Positions 49,061 through 60,900 of a DNA stretch of 64,000 nucleotides are shown piece by piece. How positions within the stretch are numbered: the stretch's first letter is position 1; each line of letters opens with the position of its first letter. The translations under genes and the position numbers were made by a program. Below the pieces are notes generated by a model. The model had not been told where the DNA came from. It ran no database searches and worked only from the letters and a program-made list of their open reading frames with translations. The stretch covers positions 55,722,591-55,786,590 of the forward strand of contig OZ022258.1 in NCBI GenBank assembly GCA_963978905.1, given 5' to 3'. The DNA comes from Trichostrongylus colubriformis (taxonomy: Eukaryota > Nematoda > Chromadorea > Rhabditida > Trichostrongylidae).

Positions 49061-49695
49061 CCATTCATAGTTTTATAGTTTGTTCAGTTTCCGATGATCA
49101 AGACAAAGTATGACTGTAAAACCCAAGCAGTTCACTCCTCCAATGAAGATTTATTTAAGAATACTACAAAAACGTTACTTTTCGCATTCTGTGGTTGTAA
49201 CACTTGAATAGTACCGTAAAACACGTTGGCTACCATATCAGCTCCCGAAAAGTAGTTTGCGTGGTTGTCTGATCTCCTTCACCTGGAAGCATAGTATTAA
49301 TCTGGCCGCAGAGGCAATTATACGGCCATTTTCCTACTCCCTGACTCCTGCACTCCCTGACATAGCCAAATTTCTCGCTGCTCACCGAATGGCCCAAATG
49401 GGCATTAACCTGGCTCATAGTAATGGTGTGAGGATAGCAAACTGCAGCTGCTTCTTTGAGGTTATAACGACACTTTCACCTTCTGAGGAGACTACGTGAA
49501 GCCGGATGAGTGCCATGTCAGCATTACATTGTCGCTCATCGGTAAATTTTACTCGATTGAACACGCACATGGGAACTCTATCGCTGAGGGAATGGGAGGC
49601 AGGCTTATGAGAGGGCTCCTCTAGCAACATCATTTTTCTATGAAAACATCACCGTTGGACAAGCAGCTGACAGAAGGCTCTGATTCGAGTCCTTG

Positions 49696-49872
49696 GGTCC
49701 GTTCATACTTTGCGGTGCCGGCGGCAGAGCGTGGCTTTGTGACACTGCGTCTCCGCCTATGTCGCCCTGCCTCGTTGCCTGCGTCGTCTCTGTATCTCCC
49801 CCTAGCCACTCACTCTTGCCGCTTGTGAACGCAGCTACGCCCTGCCGGCGCAAAGTATGAACGCTGCCTTGT
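49696..49872. mobile_element. Harbinger-like small element, related copy
   Basis: Ends GTTCATACTTTGCGGTGCC and GGCGCAAAGTATGAACGC; body (CTGCCTCGTTGCCTGCGTC) matches 54143-54316. Confidence 0.6.
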
Positions 49873-50034
49873 CGCACATATGCAAAGCATAAGATAACCA
49901 ACTAAAATTGTGGCTAGGTAACCCTTGAAAGAGAGGGAATCGGTATTCCCAGCTAAGCGTGACCAGGCAAAGCAGGAGCAGGTTTTTCGCTTTGCCACTC
50001 CGAACACAACGGAGAGAGGCTTTGGCCATCTTAA

Positions 50035-50459
50035 AGGAATCGTCCACGGAAAATGAGTTTTTGTGTTACCCATATGTTTATGTTGTATTTGCTTAATGTT
50101 GGTCTCATGCAAAATTTCACGCGAAAAAATGTGAATGTGGCTGAGATACAGCACCACAAAGTGCGGTCCCAGTGGGCGGGTCCTCCGTGTAAAAGCCTCG
50201 TCCCGTCTTCCGCCGCCGTTGGGAACGGAGAGTGGGACTGTTTACGAAACTTTCTGGTCCTACAATGCGTCTCCGACCACGGCGGACGACGGAACGAGGC
50301 TTTTCTCTTAGGCCCCGCCCACTGGGACCGCACTTTGTGGTGCTGTATCTCAGCCAGATTCGCATTTTTTCGCGTGAAATTTTGCATGAGGCCCACATTA
50401 GGCAAATACAACATAAACGTATGGGTAACACAAAAACTCATTTTCCGTGGACGATTCCT
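50035..50459. mobile_element. Family A foldback element
   Basis: Same structure as the copy at 35122 over about 425 bp; left flank TTAA (50031-50034), right flank TGAA. ORFs of 100-145 codons on both strands are created by the element's symmetric arms. Confidence 0.85.
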
Positions 50460-50774
50460 TGAAATGAGGTACCATAAGCTTCTGTAATGTTTTGCTGAAT
50501 AATTTTTCCTACTTTATTCAGGATCACCTTCAGACCGAAACGTTGCCGTGATCGCTTCGAATGCTATCGTGCAGAGATAGCCACTGCATAGCTTCTGTAC
50601 GGGTGCATATACGAGTAGCTGACAGCCACCAGAAGTGGGCCACAGACACAGGTATAACAGGAATGAGCAGCTGGAGCATGGTCGGTCGACCGATGTTATG
50701 AGAATGGAATGAGAAGCATATGCTTATAAAGGTGTCTACCAACACTGCATGTTGTATACAAAAACACGAGAATT

Positions 50775-50905
50775 GTCTCACTCCTTCTCTGTTGCCCCTC
50801 AGCATCACAGGTGGCGGAGGTGCAGACGGATGAGGGGCTACGCAACCCAGCCGCAAACGTTGCCCCGCTCTCGCAGCAACTCTGCCACCGGGTGCGAGGA
50901 GGCTA
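50775..50905 (+). repeat. Dispersed repeat G, copy 3
   Basis: CCCTCAGCATCACAGGTGGC ... GCAAACGTTGCCCCGCTCTC aligns with the other copies. Confidence 0.55.
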
Positions 50906-51239
50906 GCAGCGCTGCGAGATCGCTGTAAAGATCCTAAGATGCACAAATCAATTTTTTTGTGACGCAAAAACTTTCACAAAAAATATTCTCCCAATTTCCT
51001 TCTCTGTTCACTCCGGGCAGTGTTTTTGATCACTCGCATAAGCAAGGTAGACCGTTAATGAATATGGGAACCACTGGTAACAATAAACACCTTTTCACGA
51101 AATCCGCCCAACCCGTGATGCCCGCCTACTGCCGTCGTTTCCAACGACACCTTAGTACTACCCCTCCCCCTCTGATTTTTAAGCTGCTGTAATTAATTGG
51201 ATGATGAGCTGAGGAAACATGGCAAAACTCGGCTCTTAA

Positions 51240-51712
51240 AGGCACAGTTTACGATAATTTTCGTGCCTCGTCGCGCCTCATAAAGACTCTGGGAGTGCTA
51301 AAGAACTTGAGTGTGGAGAAGAACCGAGGAAAGTTTTCGAAAACCTCGAAAATGAAGTGTTTCCGACTTTTGGGTTCGACGAGTTTGCACCTTAAAAACA
51401 AGTAATATTTGGACAAGTTTTTACGTGATAATATCCGATAAGGTTGTTTTTACAATGGGAGTAATTCCTAGTACTTCTTATGGCAGTCGATATCATCCCC
51501 CTCTCACATGTAAAAGCCACCGCTTACCAGCTGGTTGAATCGAAAATGGGTGTGGGCCATCTTGAGACGGTGGCTGTCATCTTATTTACATGTTCCTTAC
51601 GCGTTGAGCACCCACTCTCGCACTGTGATGATGGCACACGCTTTGCCCTTGTGTAAGGGGCTATCTACCCGATGATGGAACCGAGGTACTCACATTATCG
51701 TGAGCTGTGCCT
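51240..51712. mobile_element. Family E inverted-repeat element, exact TTAA flanks
   Basis: Begins AGGCACAGTTTACGATAATT and ends in the inverted sequence ATTATCGTGAGCTGTGCCT; TTAA at 51236-51239 and 51713-51716. The core shares nothing obvious with families A or D, but the AGG start and TTAA flanks are the same. Confidence 0.8.
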
Positions 51713-51716
51713 TTAA

Positions 51717-53190
51717 CTTATCTCGACGATTGTTCAAAAGCATTTCTAGACTGCAACAGTGACATTGTTCTCATTTTCCTAAACTTTCCTTCTATCACCG
51801 AAGCACATAGAAAAAGAAAGTTTAATGGACGTGGTTGCAAAGTGTCGCGTGGGATGATCACACGTCTGGAGCATTAAAATTGTACTGGAAAATAATTCAA
51901 TCGGAAAAAGGAGCACGGGAATAATTGAAGCGACATACCAGCCATCATCATCTCATGTAATGGCTGTGCGTATGCGAACTTTATTCATTGGACACGATGA
52001 CACGAAAAACTCCAACACACGAGCGCTATCGATCAATCGCTGCAGTTGGGCGAGCTACTCGTCCTTCCTACACTCCACCTTTTTAATTTTCGCTCTTCAT
52101 GGGGACTTTGTCGAGTGAATTGAAGCTTGATCTGACGATCAACATAGTCGTTGTCTTTCCCCACCCCTCCAGCCAAAGGTCGTTTGATAAGCGATTCATA
52201 CCATACTGTCATACTCGGCATTTCTTTTGTGTGAATCGTGACAAATTTAAGTTTAAGCAAATATTTCTTTTCAAAGGACAGGTACATATGTACTCTACAG
52301 AAAAGTGCTTTGTACTTGTGTATGTAGTTCACTGATCTGTCAAGATCGTTCAACATTCTCAACGGTCTACGTGCAGTAATTAGAGTCGAATGTTCCTTGT
52401 AGGAGGACTGTCATTCAGGTAAACTGGTGTCCGATTTCCGAATAGGGTGGGAGTGCTTATTTGGGATTTTGGACAGGTCAAGAGATATATACTATTGTTT
52501 TCACATATCAGAGGAAAACGCGGACATGTTTTTTCCCATTTCCTTTCCCTCCTTCCCCTTCACGACATGCATAACATCACATTATCATTCTCCTAATCGT
52601 CAATTGCTTTAGAAATAATATTAATTCACATAGAAGTTTACATGCTGCGAACTTATCGATTGTCTCGTCCATCACCCAGTGGTTACGTGCACCATAACAC
52701 ACACATGAATAATCAGCATGGTCATTTCAGCTCGTGTTTCGATTTTATAATAAATTACAAGGCTGTTCAGGATTCACAAGACGGGGAGATTACAAGGACA
52801 AAAAGATGGTGGAATGATGAGATTGTAGTCTGGCCGTAGAAAAAGATAGCCTTCTGACTTTTTTCTAATTCCTTCATCAGCACTGATTGTGGTCCTGTAG
52901 TGGACAGTCAGATCACGGCCATCTATTAGGGCTCCCAAATAGAAAATGGGGTCGTATTTTGCTTGTTTTCAGCATCCATCGAAGAAGGCAGGTTGTTGCA
53001 CTGATATGCACGTAGCCGCAGCATCGGCTATATCACGATGGGGGGAACGGTAAGGGGTATGGCAATAAGAACCATTTCATCAGTTTCCAGAAACAAGTGA
53101 CGTTTTCTTGACACGATACTAGACGCGACGTGAATTATCACAGCCTACAACTGTGAGCTACGACAAGGAGCTGGTGAAATAGAACCGCGT
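51717..53190. other. Unannotated stretch
   Basis: A 109-codon minus-strand frame at 52033-52362 has a basic C-terminus but no start codon context or family. Nothing else seen. Confidence 0.45.
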
Positions 53191-53194
53191 CGTT

Positions 53195-53411
53195 CTAAAT
53201 GAAGAGATTCCGATCGAGAAGTTTTTGCGATTTGGAACGCTTTTCCAAATTATTTTTTAACTCAGCTTCAAGTTTCCGCCAGAGCTCCGCAGCACAGCTT
53301 GCGCCACAATTTTCCAATTTAATTTTTTCCGATGAGGCGGTAACAAATGTACTAGCGATTTCTACGTATTTTGTACAGACTTTGACGCGGAGCCAAGGTC
53401 TAAGCGCCAAG
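53195..53411 (-). CDS. Candidate terminal exon, helical Lys/Glu-rich peptide
   Basis: The minus strand reads from a GACAG acceptor next to 53411 to a TAG at 53195. The peptide has three cysteines (VCTKY, NCGASC) and then a strongly helical charged segment (LWRKLEAELKNNLEKRSKSQ). The overlapping plus-strand frame is serine/phenylalanine-rich and less protein-like. A family D element begins about 260 bp upstream on this strand, so other exons would lie beyond it. Product unknown. Confidence 0.3.
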
Positions 53412-53672
53412 CTGTCATCATCGATAAAAATTAAGCGTTTCAGCTGTATTCTCCGAATTAGTATTACATATTATAGTCATACAAAAATGTTTGTTACTGT
53501 AGTTATCTCATTGTTTATGTAACGTTCCACTCCTGATGTTCCAGTTTTTGTAGTTCCTCACAGAGCAGCTTGTTTTTGTATGAGAACTGTACCCTGGAGA
53601 GAAGTGTTTGCTTGAAGGTATCACTCACAACTCAACGATATCACTTCTATCGCCCTGCTGCCGTTGCTTTAA

Positions 53673-54077
53673 AGACACCGTTAGGGGCAATTTTGGCAAA
53701 GTGGGGGATTACGAAAGTAGAGGTGATCAGTAATATAACAGTAGAAAAAGAACGACATAAAACGGCGAAAAAACCAAGAAATAGGAACCCGAAATTCCCC
53801 CTTCTCTCTCTCGTCCTCTGCGTCTCTGGTCGGAGTGGACTGAAGACAGGCCAGAGTCTCAACCAGCCGGCCGCGATTGTTGTCCCGCCCCTCCACGTCG
53901 ACTCCCCCGGGCGCATAACGGCATAACGGCATGACGAGCTGCGGGGCGGCCATAAGACCCCAAGCCTCGTTCTTTTTATGCGATTTTCACCACATGTGAC
54001 CCCTTCTGAAGTATAAAGTTCGTTTCGGAGAACATGTACCTCCAGATCTCAGTTTTCCCTTATCCCTAATGGTGCCT
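53673..54077. mobile_element. Family D element, exact TTAA flanks
   Basis: TTAA at 53669-53672 and 54078-54081. Ends read AGACACCGTTAGGGG and CCCTAATGGTGCCT. The body is the inverted homologue of 11200-11591. Two overlapping minus-strand ORFs of about 90 codons come from the element. Confidence 0.8.
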
Positions 54078-54142
54078 TTAACCATAGGGATTGACTTGTC
54101 TTATCTTATCGCAACAGCTGGTAAGCCTCCTTTCCCACGTAA

Positions 54143-54316
54143 GGCTGCGGTCGTACTTTGCGGTGTCGGCGGTGGGGCTTGGTCGCGTATCTCTGCGTTT
54201 CCGCCTATCCCACCCTGCCTCGTTGACTGCGTCATCTCTGCACCTCTCCCGTGCCACTCTCCCTCGCTGCCCGTGAACGCAGCCACGCCCTGCCGGCGGT
54301 GAGTATGAGTGCGGCC
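54143..54316. mobile_element. Harbinger-like small element, TAA flanks
   Basis: Ends GGCTGCGGTCGTACTTTGCG and GAGTATGAGTGCGGCC, with TAA directly on each side (54140-54142, 54317-54319). GC-rich centre shared with 49696-49872 and 47962-48118. Confidence 0.6.
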
Positions 54317-54380
54317 TAAAGGCCACGTCGGTAAATACTCAGTCCAGTGCTAGATCTGGTCGGAGCGAGAGGGCGGGATA

Positions 54381-54411
54381 GGGGGGGGGAGGGGAGGGGG
54401 AGTCAAGAGGG
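54381..54411 (+). repeat. G-rich tract upstream of GH27
   Basis: Runs of nine, four and five G separated by single A residues, about 550 bp before the GH27 start codon. Potential G-quadruplex sequence. Confidence 0.6.
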
Positions 54412-54702
54412 CTTGACTCCGAGGAGGTGCAGTGGCGAAGCAGAAAGAGTGGAGCTTGGTCAGTTACCCGAGTATCTATCTGCCTCAGCGAGTTAGGCAG
54501 CTAATCCGAATATCGCGGGAGACCACTTCTGCAAAATCATCTAAATCAGCTGTAATCTTTTGCATCCCCATGTTCTACAGGATTAATTCTGTTCTCGTAG
54601 TGCAATTATTGATGGCTTCGTATGCCTCTATCCTTGTTCATCCATATATATTTTTCTAGACCACACAGGATCAAACCCACGAGAGATACGGAGCAGGAAC
54701 AG

Positions 54703-54911
54703 CTATTCCCAGCCAGAGGAGGGATCTAGTGGTAATGATGTTTTCCAATCGTTCTGTACTTGTAAAAGCGTGTCAATCTCCAGGCTTATCCAAGTACATC
54801 TCCCACAGTACATCATTCCTCTGAATGCTGAGCCAACGGTAGGCCGTCTGGTGCAACGAGTACACTTCTCGGAAGCGTCACAGGTGAGACAAACCTTCCA
54901 ACACTTCAGAT
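54703..54911 (-). CDS. Candidate exon: cysteine-rich zinc-site-like ORF antisense to the 5' flank of the GH27 gene
   Basis: The minus strand is open to a TAG at 54703-54705. It reads with cysteine pairs CWKVCLTC, CTRC and YCGRC, followed by W-I-S and later an S-S-G-W. A possible acceptor (TTCCAAG) precedes the exon, and the ORF continues open further upstream, across GH27 exon 1. The spacing C-x2-C-x5-C-x2-C ... C-x2-C-x-W with a downstream SGW weakly recalls the zinc region of dynactin p62 (DCTN4). That comparison is from general knowledge of the family and is not verified. The stop after the SGW stretch does not fit a full-length p62, so this could be a fragment, a pseudogene or chance. A neighbouring minus-strand stretch at 54508-54593 reads as an acidic helical peptide (KITADLDDFAEVVSRDI). 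Confidence 0.25.
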
Positions 54912-54961
54912 CTTGGAAGAATATATTCAGGTGGAACTGCGTCCCAGGCGGACGCTGCGCT

Positions 54962-57900
54962 ATGTTGCCCGTTTGGTTGATGCTGGTGAGCGTCGTTGGA
55001 GAAGGATCTGCTTTGAATAATGGACTAGCCAGGTAAGCCTGTAATTGAAGAGATTTCAAATGTACACGTTAACTCTTAACAGAACACCACCGATGGGTTG
55101 GATGGCATGGGCAACGTTTCTCTGCGAAACCAACTGCGATATGCGTCCAGATCGTTGCATTAGTGAAAATTTGTTTCGTCAAATGGCCGACAGATTAGGT
55201 AATATCCTCTAGATTCGGATAGGATCTCGGCACTCATGTAGGAGATCACACTCGAAGTAGGTTATCTATCTTCGAAAATAAGGAGTTTCGAGGAATATCG
55301 AAAGAAATACTAAGAGTTTTCAAAGCAGAAGTAAATGCACCCATCACAAAGCTCCCTCCTTCATGCTTTGACAAAAAGCAAATAGCATTATACACAATCC
55401 TTAGCATAGCTTAGCACAAAAAAAAATCACACAAAAGTATAAGTGAAATGTCATGGGACATGAAAACAGTAGAAAAAGTGAGATGTTATGACTCCATTTT
55501 CAAGTGGAGCCACCATACTTCTTCTAAGGAATCCCCCACGAGAAAATGAGTTATCTATCACCTTTATATTTATGTTGTATTTGCCTAATGTGGCCCGCAT
55601 GCAAAATTCACGCGAAAAAATGTCAACGCGGCTAAGATACACCGTCACCAAGTTTCGGTCGGATGGGCGTGGCCTCGGAACGAGTGCCCACCTCGTCGTC
55701 CTTCATCGACGCATTAAAGGAAAAGAAAAATACGTGAACATTTCCATTCTCCATTTCCAACCACGGCGTACGACGAGGCGGGGCTGCTACTCAGAGGCCC
55801 CGCCCAACCGGCCAAAATTTGGTGAGCCGTAACATGCCCGAATTCTTACTCTTTTGCGTGAAACTTTGCATACGGCTCTTACTAGGGAAATGCAACATAA
55901 ATATTGGGGTAACAGAGAAATTCATTTTTCCGTGGACGATTCCTTCAAGCCATGCTAGCAAGCGTTAGTGCCTGCCGTGTGGTGTGAAGCACCACACTCT
56001 TGCAAAGTTAATTTACCTCTTTATTTGTTGGCTTGCTGCTAAAGTTTTTGAACATCAGGTAAGTCAAAGTTACACGTATCTGAAGTTTGTAATGAAATTA
56101 TGTCTCTGTTGTGGTGTTGAATGTCTTTTGAGGGCGCTCCCCACATTACATGAGCGCCAGAATGTGTTCTCTTTTTATATGAAATGGAGCGGTGGTAGGG
56201 CATTGCTACCATTATATCATCGGCCCGCACCATGTCGCAGTGTCGCAGCGGCTCGCATGTCTGTAGATGACCTATGACGTATGTGGATTATGAACGGGTG
56301 GGTGTGCGGGTGGTATCACTATTGTATGTTGAACAGCGACACGCCTTTACATGAAGGCGTGCCAATCAGGTAATGCTCACCCTTTGCGATTCAGGCGATC
56401 GCGGACACGCGCGATTCACGTGATCCAGGGGGAAAGGATAAGATACGTATCGATTACGGGAATGATGCGCCTAAATAGCAAAGTATGAATGCGGCCTAAC
56501 GTAGAGCAGACAACCTACATCTTGTGGGTGACTTACACGTATGAGCTTACGTAGAAAGGAGCTTCCGGGCGAATGGTTTCCGTGATGCGAAGCCTCTACA
56601 AGAAGACGAGTTGATACATCCACCTCTGGATTTTTTTTTTCATAAGCTAGGCAAAGATCTGCGTTCACGGTTCAGAGGTCTAGTTCACAGTCATGTTCAA
56701 CATTCACTTGGAGGCACGTTACTGTTCAGCATTCGACAATATCCTCCCCGCCATCGATTCGTATAGCTTTTCTATCCACTTTGGAAGAAACTTGTGCGTT
56801 AATTGACCTTTCAGTTGAGGATGGATTTCTGGAGGTTGGTTACAATCGAATACACATCGATGACTGCTGGATGGAAACTAGAAGAAATATGGACGGTGAA
56901 TTAGAAGCTGATAGCAAACGATTTCCCCATGGCATAAAAGGGCTAGCCAAATATGTGAGAATTTGACATTAGATTGGAAAAGATACAAAGTTGTCCACTA
57001 CATAATTTTATTCAGTCGCCAGATATTGCTATTTCTTTCATAAACGGTATTATCACCTTACTCTTGAGTCGGCATGATTTTGCCTTTCGTTGAGTATGTG
57101 CAGAAAAACAGGCCGACACTTGATCTTTCTTCTCCCCACTCTTCTTTTGGTACTTCATTAGAAAGCTTATACGTATCGGGAACGCATTGCATTCATGATG
57201 AGGGTGCAACGGCTGTAAGATGCATTCAGCCGATTAGTTGCTGTCTTTTTTTCAGATGCATGATAGAAATCTCGAACTTGGGATATACGCGGATTTCGGA
57301 ACGGCAACATGCATGGGTTATCCTGGAAGCAGTGATCGACTAGAGGTGATTCGAAACGTCTTATAATACTTGAATATTCTGTCGTTTTGAAGCTTCATGA
57401 TGACCCCAAAGATATTCAGCAAAAATGTGAGACTTTGAAATATTCAATCAAAAACTCAAGGGACCCTATAAAAGACCCAAAAAGTTTTTTTTAAATATAT
57501 TGCTACATTACGGTGACTAACAATTTCTCCGGGTTTGAAACAATGCAGTTTTGTTTAGTTATACAATATAGCATTACATCGTATAATGGTAATGTACGTG
57601 TCCTGCTTCAAGAAAATTCAGCGTGAACTTATTCTGCCAAAGTCGTATAGAAAAAACCACCAGGTAAGCAGCTTGCGCCCCTGAAGGCAGTGATAGGGGA
57701 GGTTCGGCGAATTGTGAAAAAAGTGGTGAATTTAACGGTCGACATGATCAGTAATATGACGGTGAAGAGAAAACGGAATTAAATGACCAGAAATCCGGGA
57801 GAAAAGGACCCCTTCCCACCACTTGTTCTCGACGTCAACGACCATTCCGTCGAGAGGCGGGTAGTCCGAACCACTCTTCCACTGGCACGTAGCCAAGTAA

Positions 57901-60900
57901 TCAATGGGCAAACACAGCGTGGAAACAATACACAGACTTAAAATGCATTCCATCGTTAAAGACAGTGTTCGGGATAATGTGTGTGACAGGGAATCCCATA
58001 AGGAGGCATTGAGTGAAAAACTACGGGTCTGGAAGGCCTATGCATGGCGAAATCCCCCGCGGAAGGCGCCCCCTTGAACTGTGGCGGAGGCGGCCTCGTC
58101 AGGACAAGCCGCCTTGGACAAGGACAGCCCGCCTCCAGGCGACGTGGTTGGTCACGGTGCGGTTGGTCAAGAAGATCGGCAGGATTGAATGTATCGAGCG
58201 CGCTTTCTCACTTTTAGCTTGAAACTGACCACATGAAAATAGATGCTGTCGCATTTCCGAACATCCCTTCATGCTTACGTCTTGGTAATGCCAGTGGAAA
58301 ACCTATGCGGACTACCCGCGTCTTGACGGAAAGGTCGTCCGCGCCCAGAACCAGTGGTGGGAAGGGGTTCTATTTCTTGGGTTTTTGGCCACTTCCATTC
58401 GTTTTTTCTCCACTTTCCTGTTACTAGGCATCTTGGCTTTCATATTCACTACTTCTTATACTTTTCGTCCGAATTTTCCCGAAAGCTGCCTTTAACTGCA
58501 GACGAGCGAAGACAATGAGTGAGATTCAGTGAAAAAGAAAAGAAGATTAGAAATTAAAAAAATTTGTAATTTCTACGGGTAACCATCAGAAATTATGATC
58601 AGTTTTTTAGAAAAGGGTCTGCGACATTCCTAATTGCAAAAGCGCGTCGCGATCGCTCCAACCCTGCCGCAGCTACTTGGTCCCTTCCACACACAGCCAA
58701 TCGGGGATGCTCCTCGCTAGGAGGTGGACCGACCAGGAAGGTGGCTGGAGCTTGAACCGTTCCGCAGCTCAGAGACGCTCCTTTCGCAGGGGATTTCGCC
58801 GCAGATAGGCTTCCTGGACCCCTAGTTTTTTTAGAATGACCCCTTCTAGGTGTTCCCTATCACCCACATTACTCCTATGCGCCTTGTAGGCCTTCGGGTG
58901 TGGGCCGATATGACAGCGAATCGCGTGGCCGCCCGCGGCGAGCGGCGCGAGGAGTGCGAGTACCAGTGGCAGGGCATGACAGCCTTCAAGCGAGACAGTG
59001 TGGCACGGGTGGAGGAGGCAGGATGGCATGGCCGGAGAAGGAGTGCAGAAGTGACGCAGCCACGCTCTGCCGGGCTCCCAAGGGCAAATCGATTCAGCAA
59101 GTCAAGCTGATGGCGCCGCGAGCGGAACGCCGCGAAGCGATTCGCTGTCATATCTACCCACACCCGTAGGCCTTCTACCGCAAGACATGCCATAGCGTCT
59201 CTTTGTACTCCTGATGTCCATTTGCAAGTTTATTTTACCTTCTTGACGCAATTGTAGCCCTCACTGCCGCTATTGTGCGTGGACTATTTATCTCTATAAT
59301 GCGGCCCCAGTGATGCCTGTTTGCGAAGAGCGAGAAGATTCATCAGCAAATCCCCAGTAATTCTCCGTGCAAATCGCTTATGAATTATACCACAACACAT
59401 AGTGACTTCACCCTTCTCCAGCAAGATGCCAAGACCTTTGCATCATGGGACGCCGATTATCTCAAAATGGATGGATGTCATTCATGGGAAGACAAAATGA
59501 AAGACGGTGAGTGGATTGATGGTTCTTTCGTCTGAATTACCGGACAGGGACCACAAAGGTGCTGCCACAAGCAGTCGCTCCTCGAACACTGAATTCGAGC
59601 TTATCAAATGACAAGCATGTGTGGCGCGAGCTTTCTATTTCTTATTGAGGAAACTATTGTGCTGCCCATAATTTCTCATTCAAAGCAAGCTGGACTTCTC
59701 TGAAGTGTCAAGCTCATACTTGCTGATGGCTCAGGTTACGCCCTGATGGAACGATCTCTCAATGCCACTGGTCGCCCCATTATCTTCTCCTGTAGTTATC
59801 CGTACTACCTCATTGATAAAGGTCTGAAGGTACGTTCTCAATTTTATGACATCACCTGCGTAAAAGTTTACTCTGTTCTCAATACATGATCTTGTGAGTG
59901 GCTCTAAAACCCTACGTACGGAACTAATCCCCAAGTTGTTTTGGAATGTACCATCCCGAATGTACTAGGCCTGGCCATTTAAGGAAGCCAGGTGGCGATG
60001 TGCACCTGGAGAGGTGCCTGCGTATCTTCCCTTTCCTTTGCGAATTTGAGACCTTTTAGTATTTGAGGTCGACTGGACTGCCGTTGCACAATCTTGCAAT
60101 TTATGGCGATTCTACACAGACGTGGAAGGATCATGGGGATCTATTGCCAGTATCATTCGATTTGTAGACGATCACCAGGATATGCTAGCATCAGCACAAA
60201 AACCCGGCGCATGGAATGATATGGACATGGTAAGCCGTATATCATTCCACATGTGTTCAAGGAGACTTCGATACGGTGGCAAGGAATAATGCCATAAGCC
60301 TCGTTTATTATTTTCCCGGATACTATGAGAATGTTAATACGAAGTTTTCAGATTGTCGCAGGATTAGGATCACTCACTCCCGAACAGGCTAAAGTACAGA
60401 TGACGCTCTGGTGGGTTTTTTCGAACCATAACCGCATTCCGTGTCATCTAGCCATGCAATACAGCTCCCTGTCTCTATTCCAGAGGGATCGTCCAAGAAA
60501 AATGTTTTTTTGTTCCCCATATACCTATATTGTATTTGTCTAATAAGGGCCGCATGCAATGTTTCACGCAAAAAAATGAGAGTTCAGCTGAGATACAGCT
60601 CCATAAAATTCTTGTCCGGGTGGGCGGGACCTCCTAGTAAAACTTTCGTACCATCGTCCACCGCGGTTGGGAACGGAGTGTGGGACTGTTTATTTAACTT
60701 TCTGCTCCTACAATGTGTCTCCGACCGCGGCGGACGACAGGCTGGGCACTTGCTCGGAGGCTCCGATCACCCGCCGAGACTTTGTGGTGCCGTACTTTAG
60801 CCGGATTCACATTTTCCCGCGTGAAACTTTGCATGCGGCCCGCATCAAAAAATAAGGCATAAGTACATAGGTAACAGATAAACGCATTTTTCTGTGGACG

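Noticed and set aside
50031..50487. ORFs of up to 144 codons on both strands
   Set aside because: They lie within the symmetric family A element, so both strands give similar frames.
58850..59169. ORFs of 86-115 codons inside GH27 intron 4
   Set aside because: Shadows of the GC-rich foldback element at 58896-59165.
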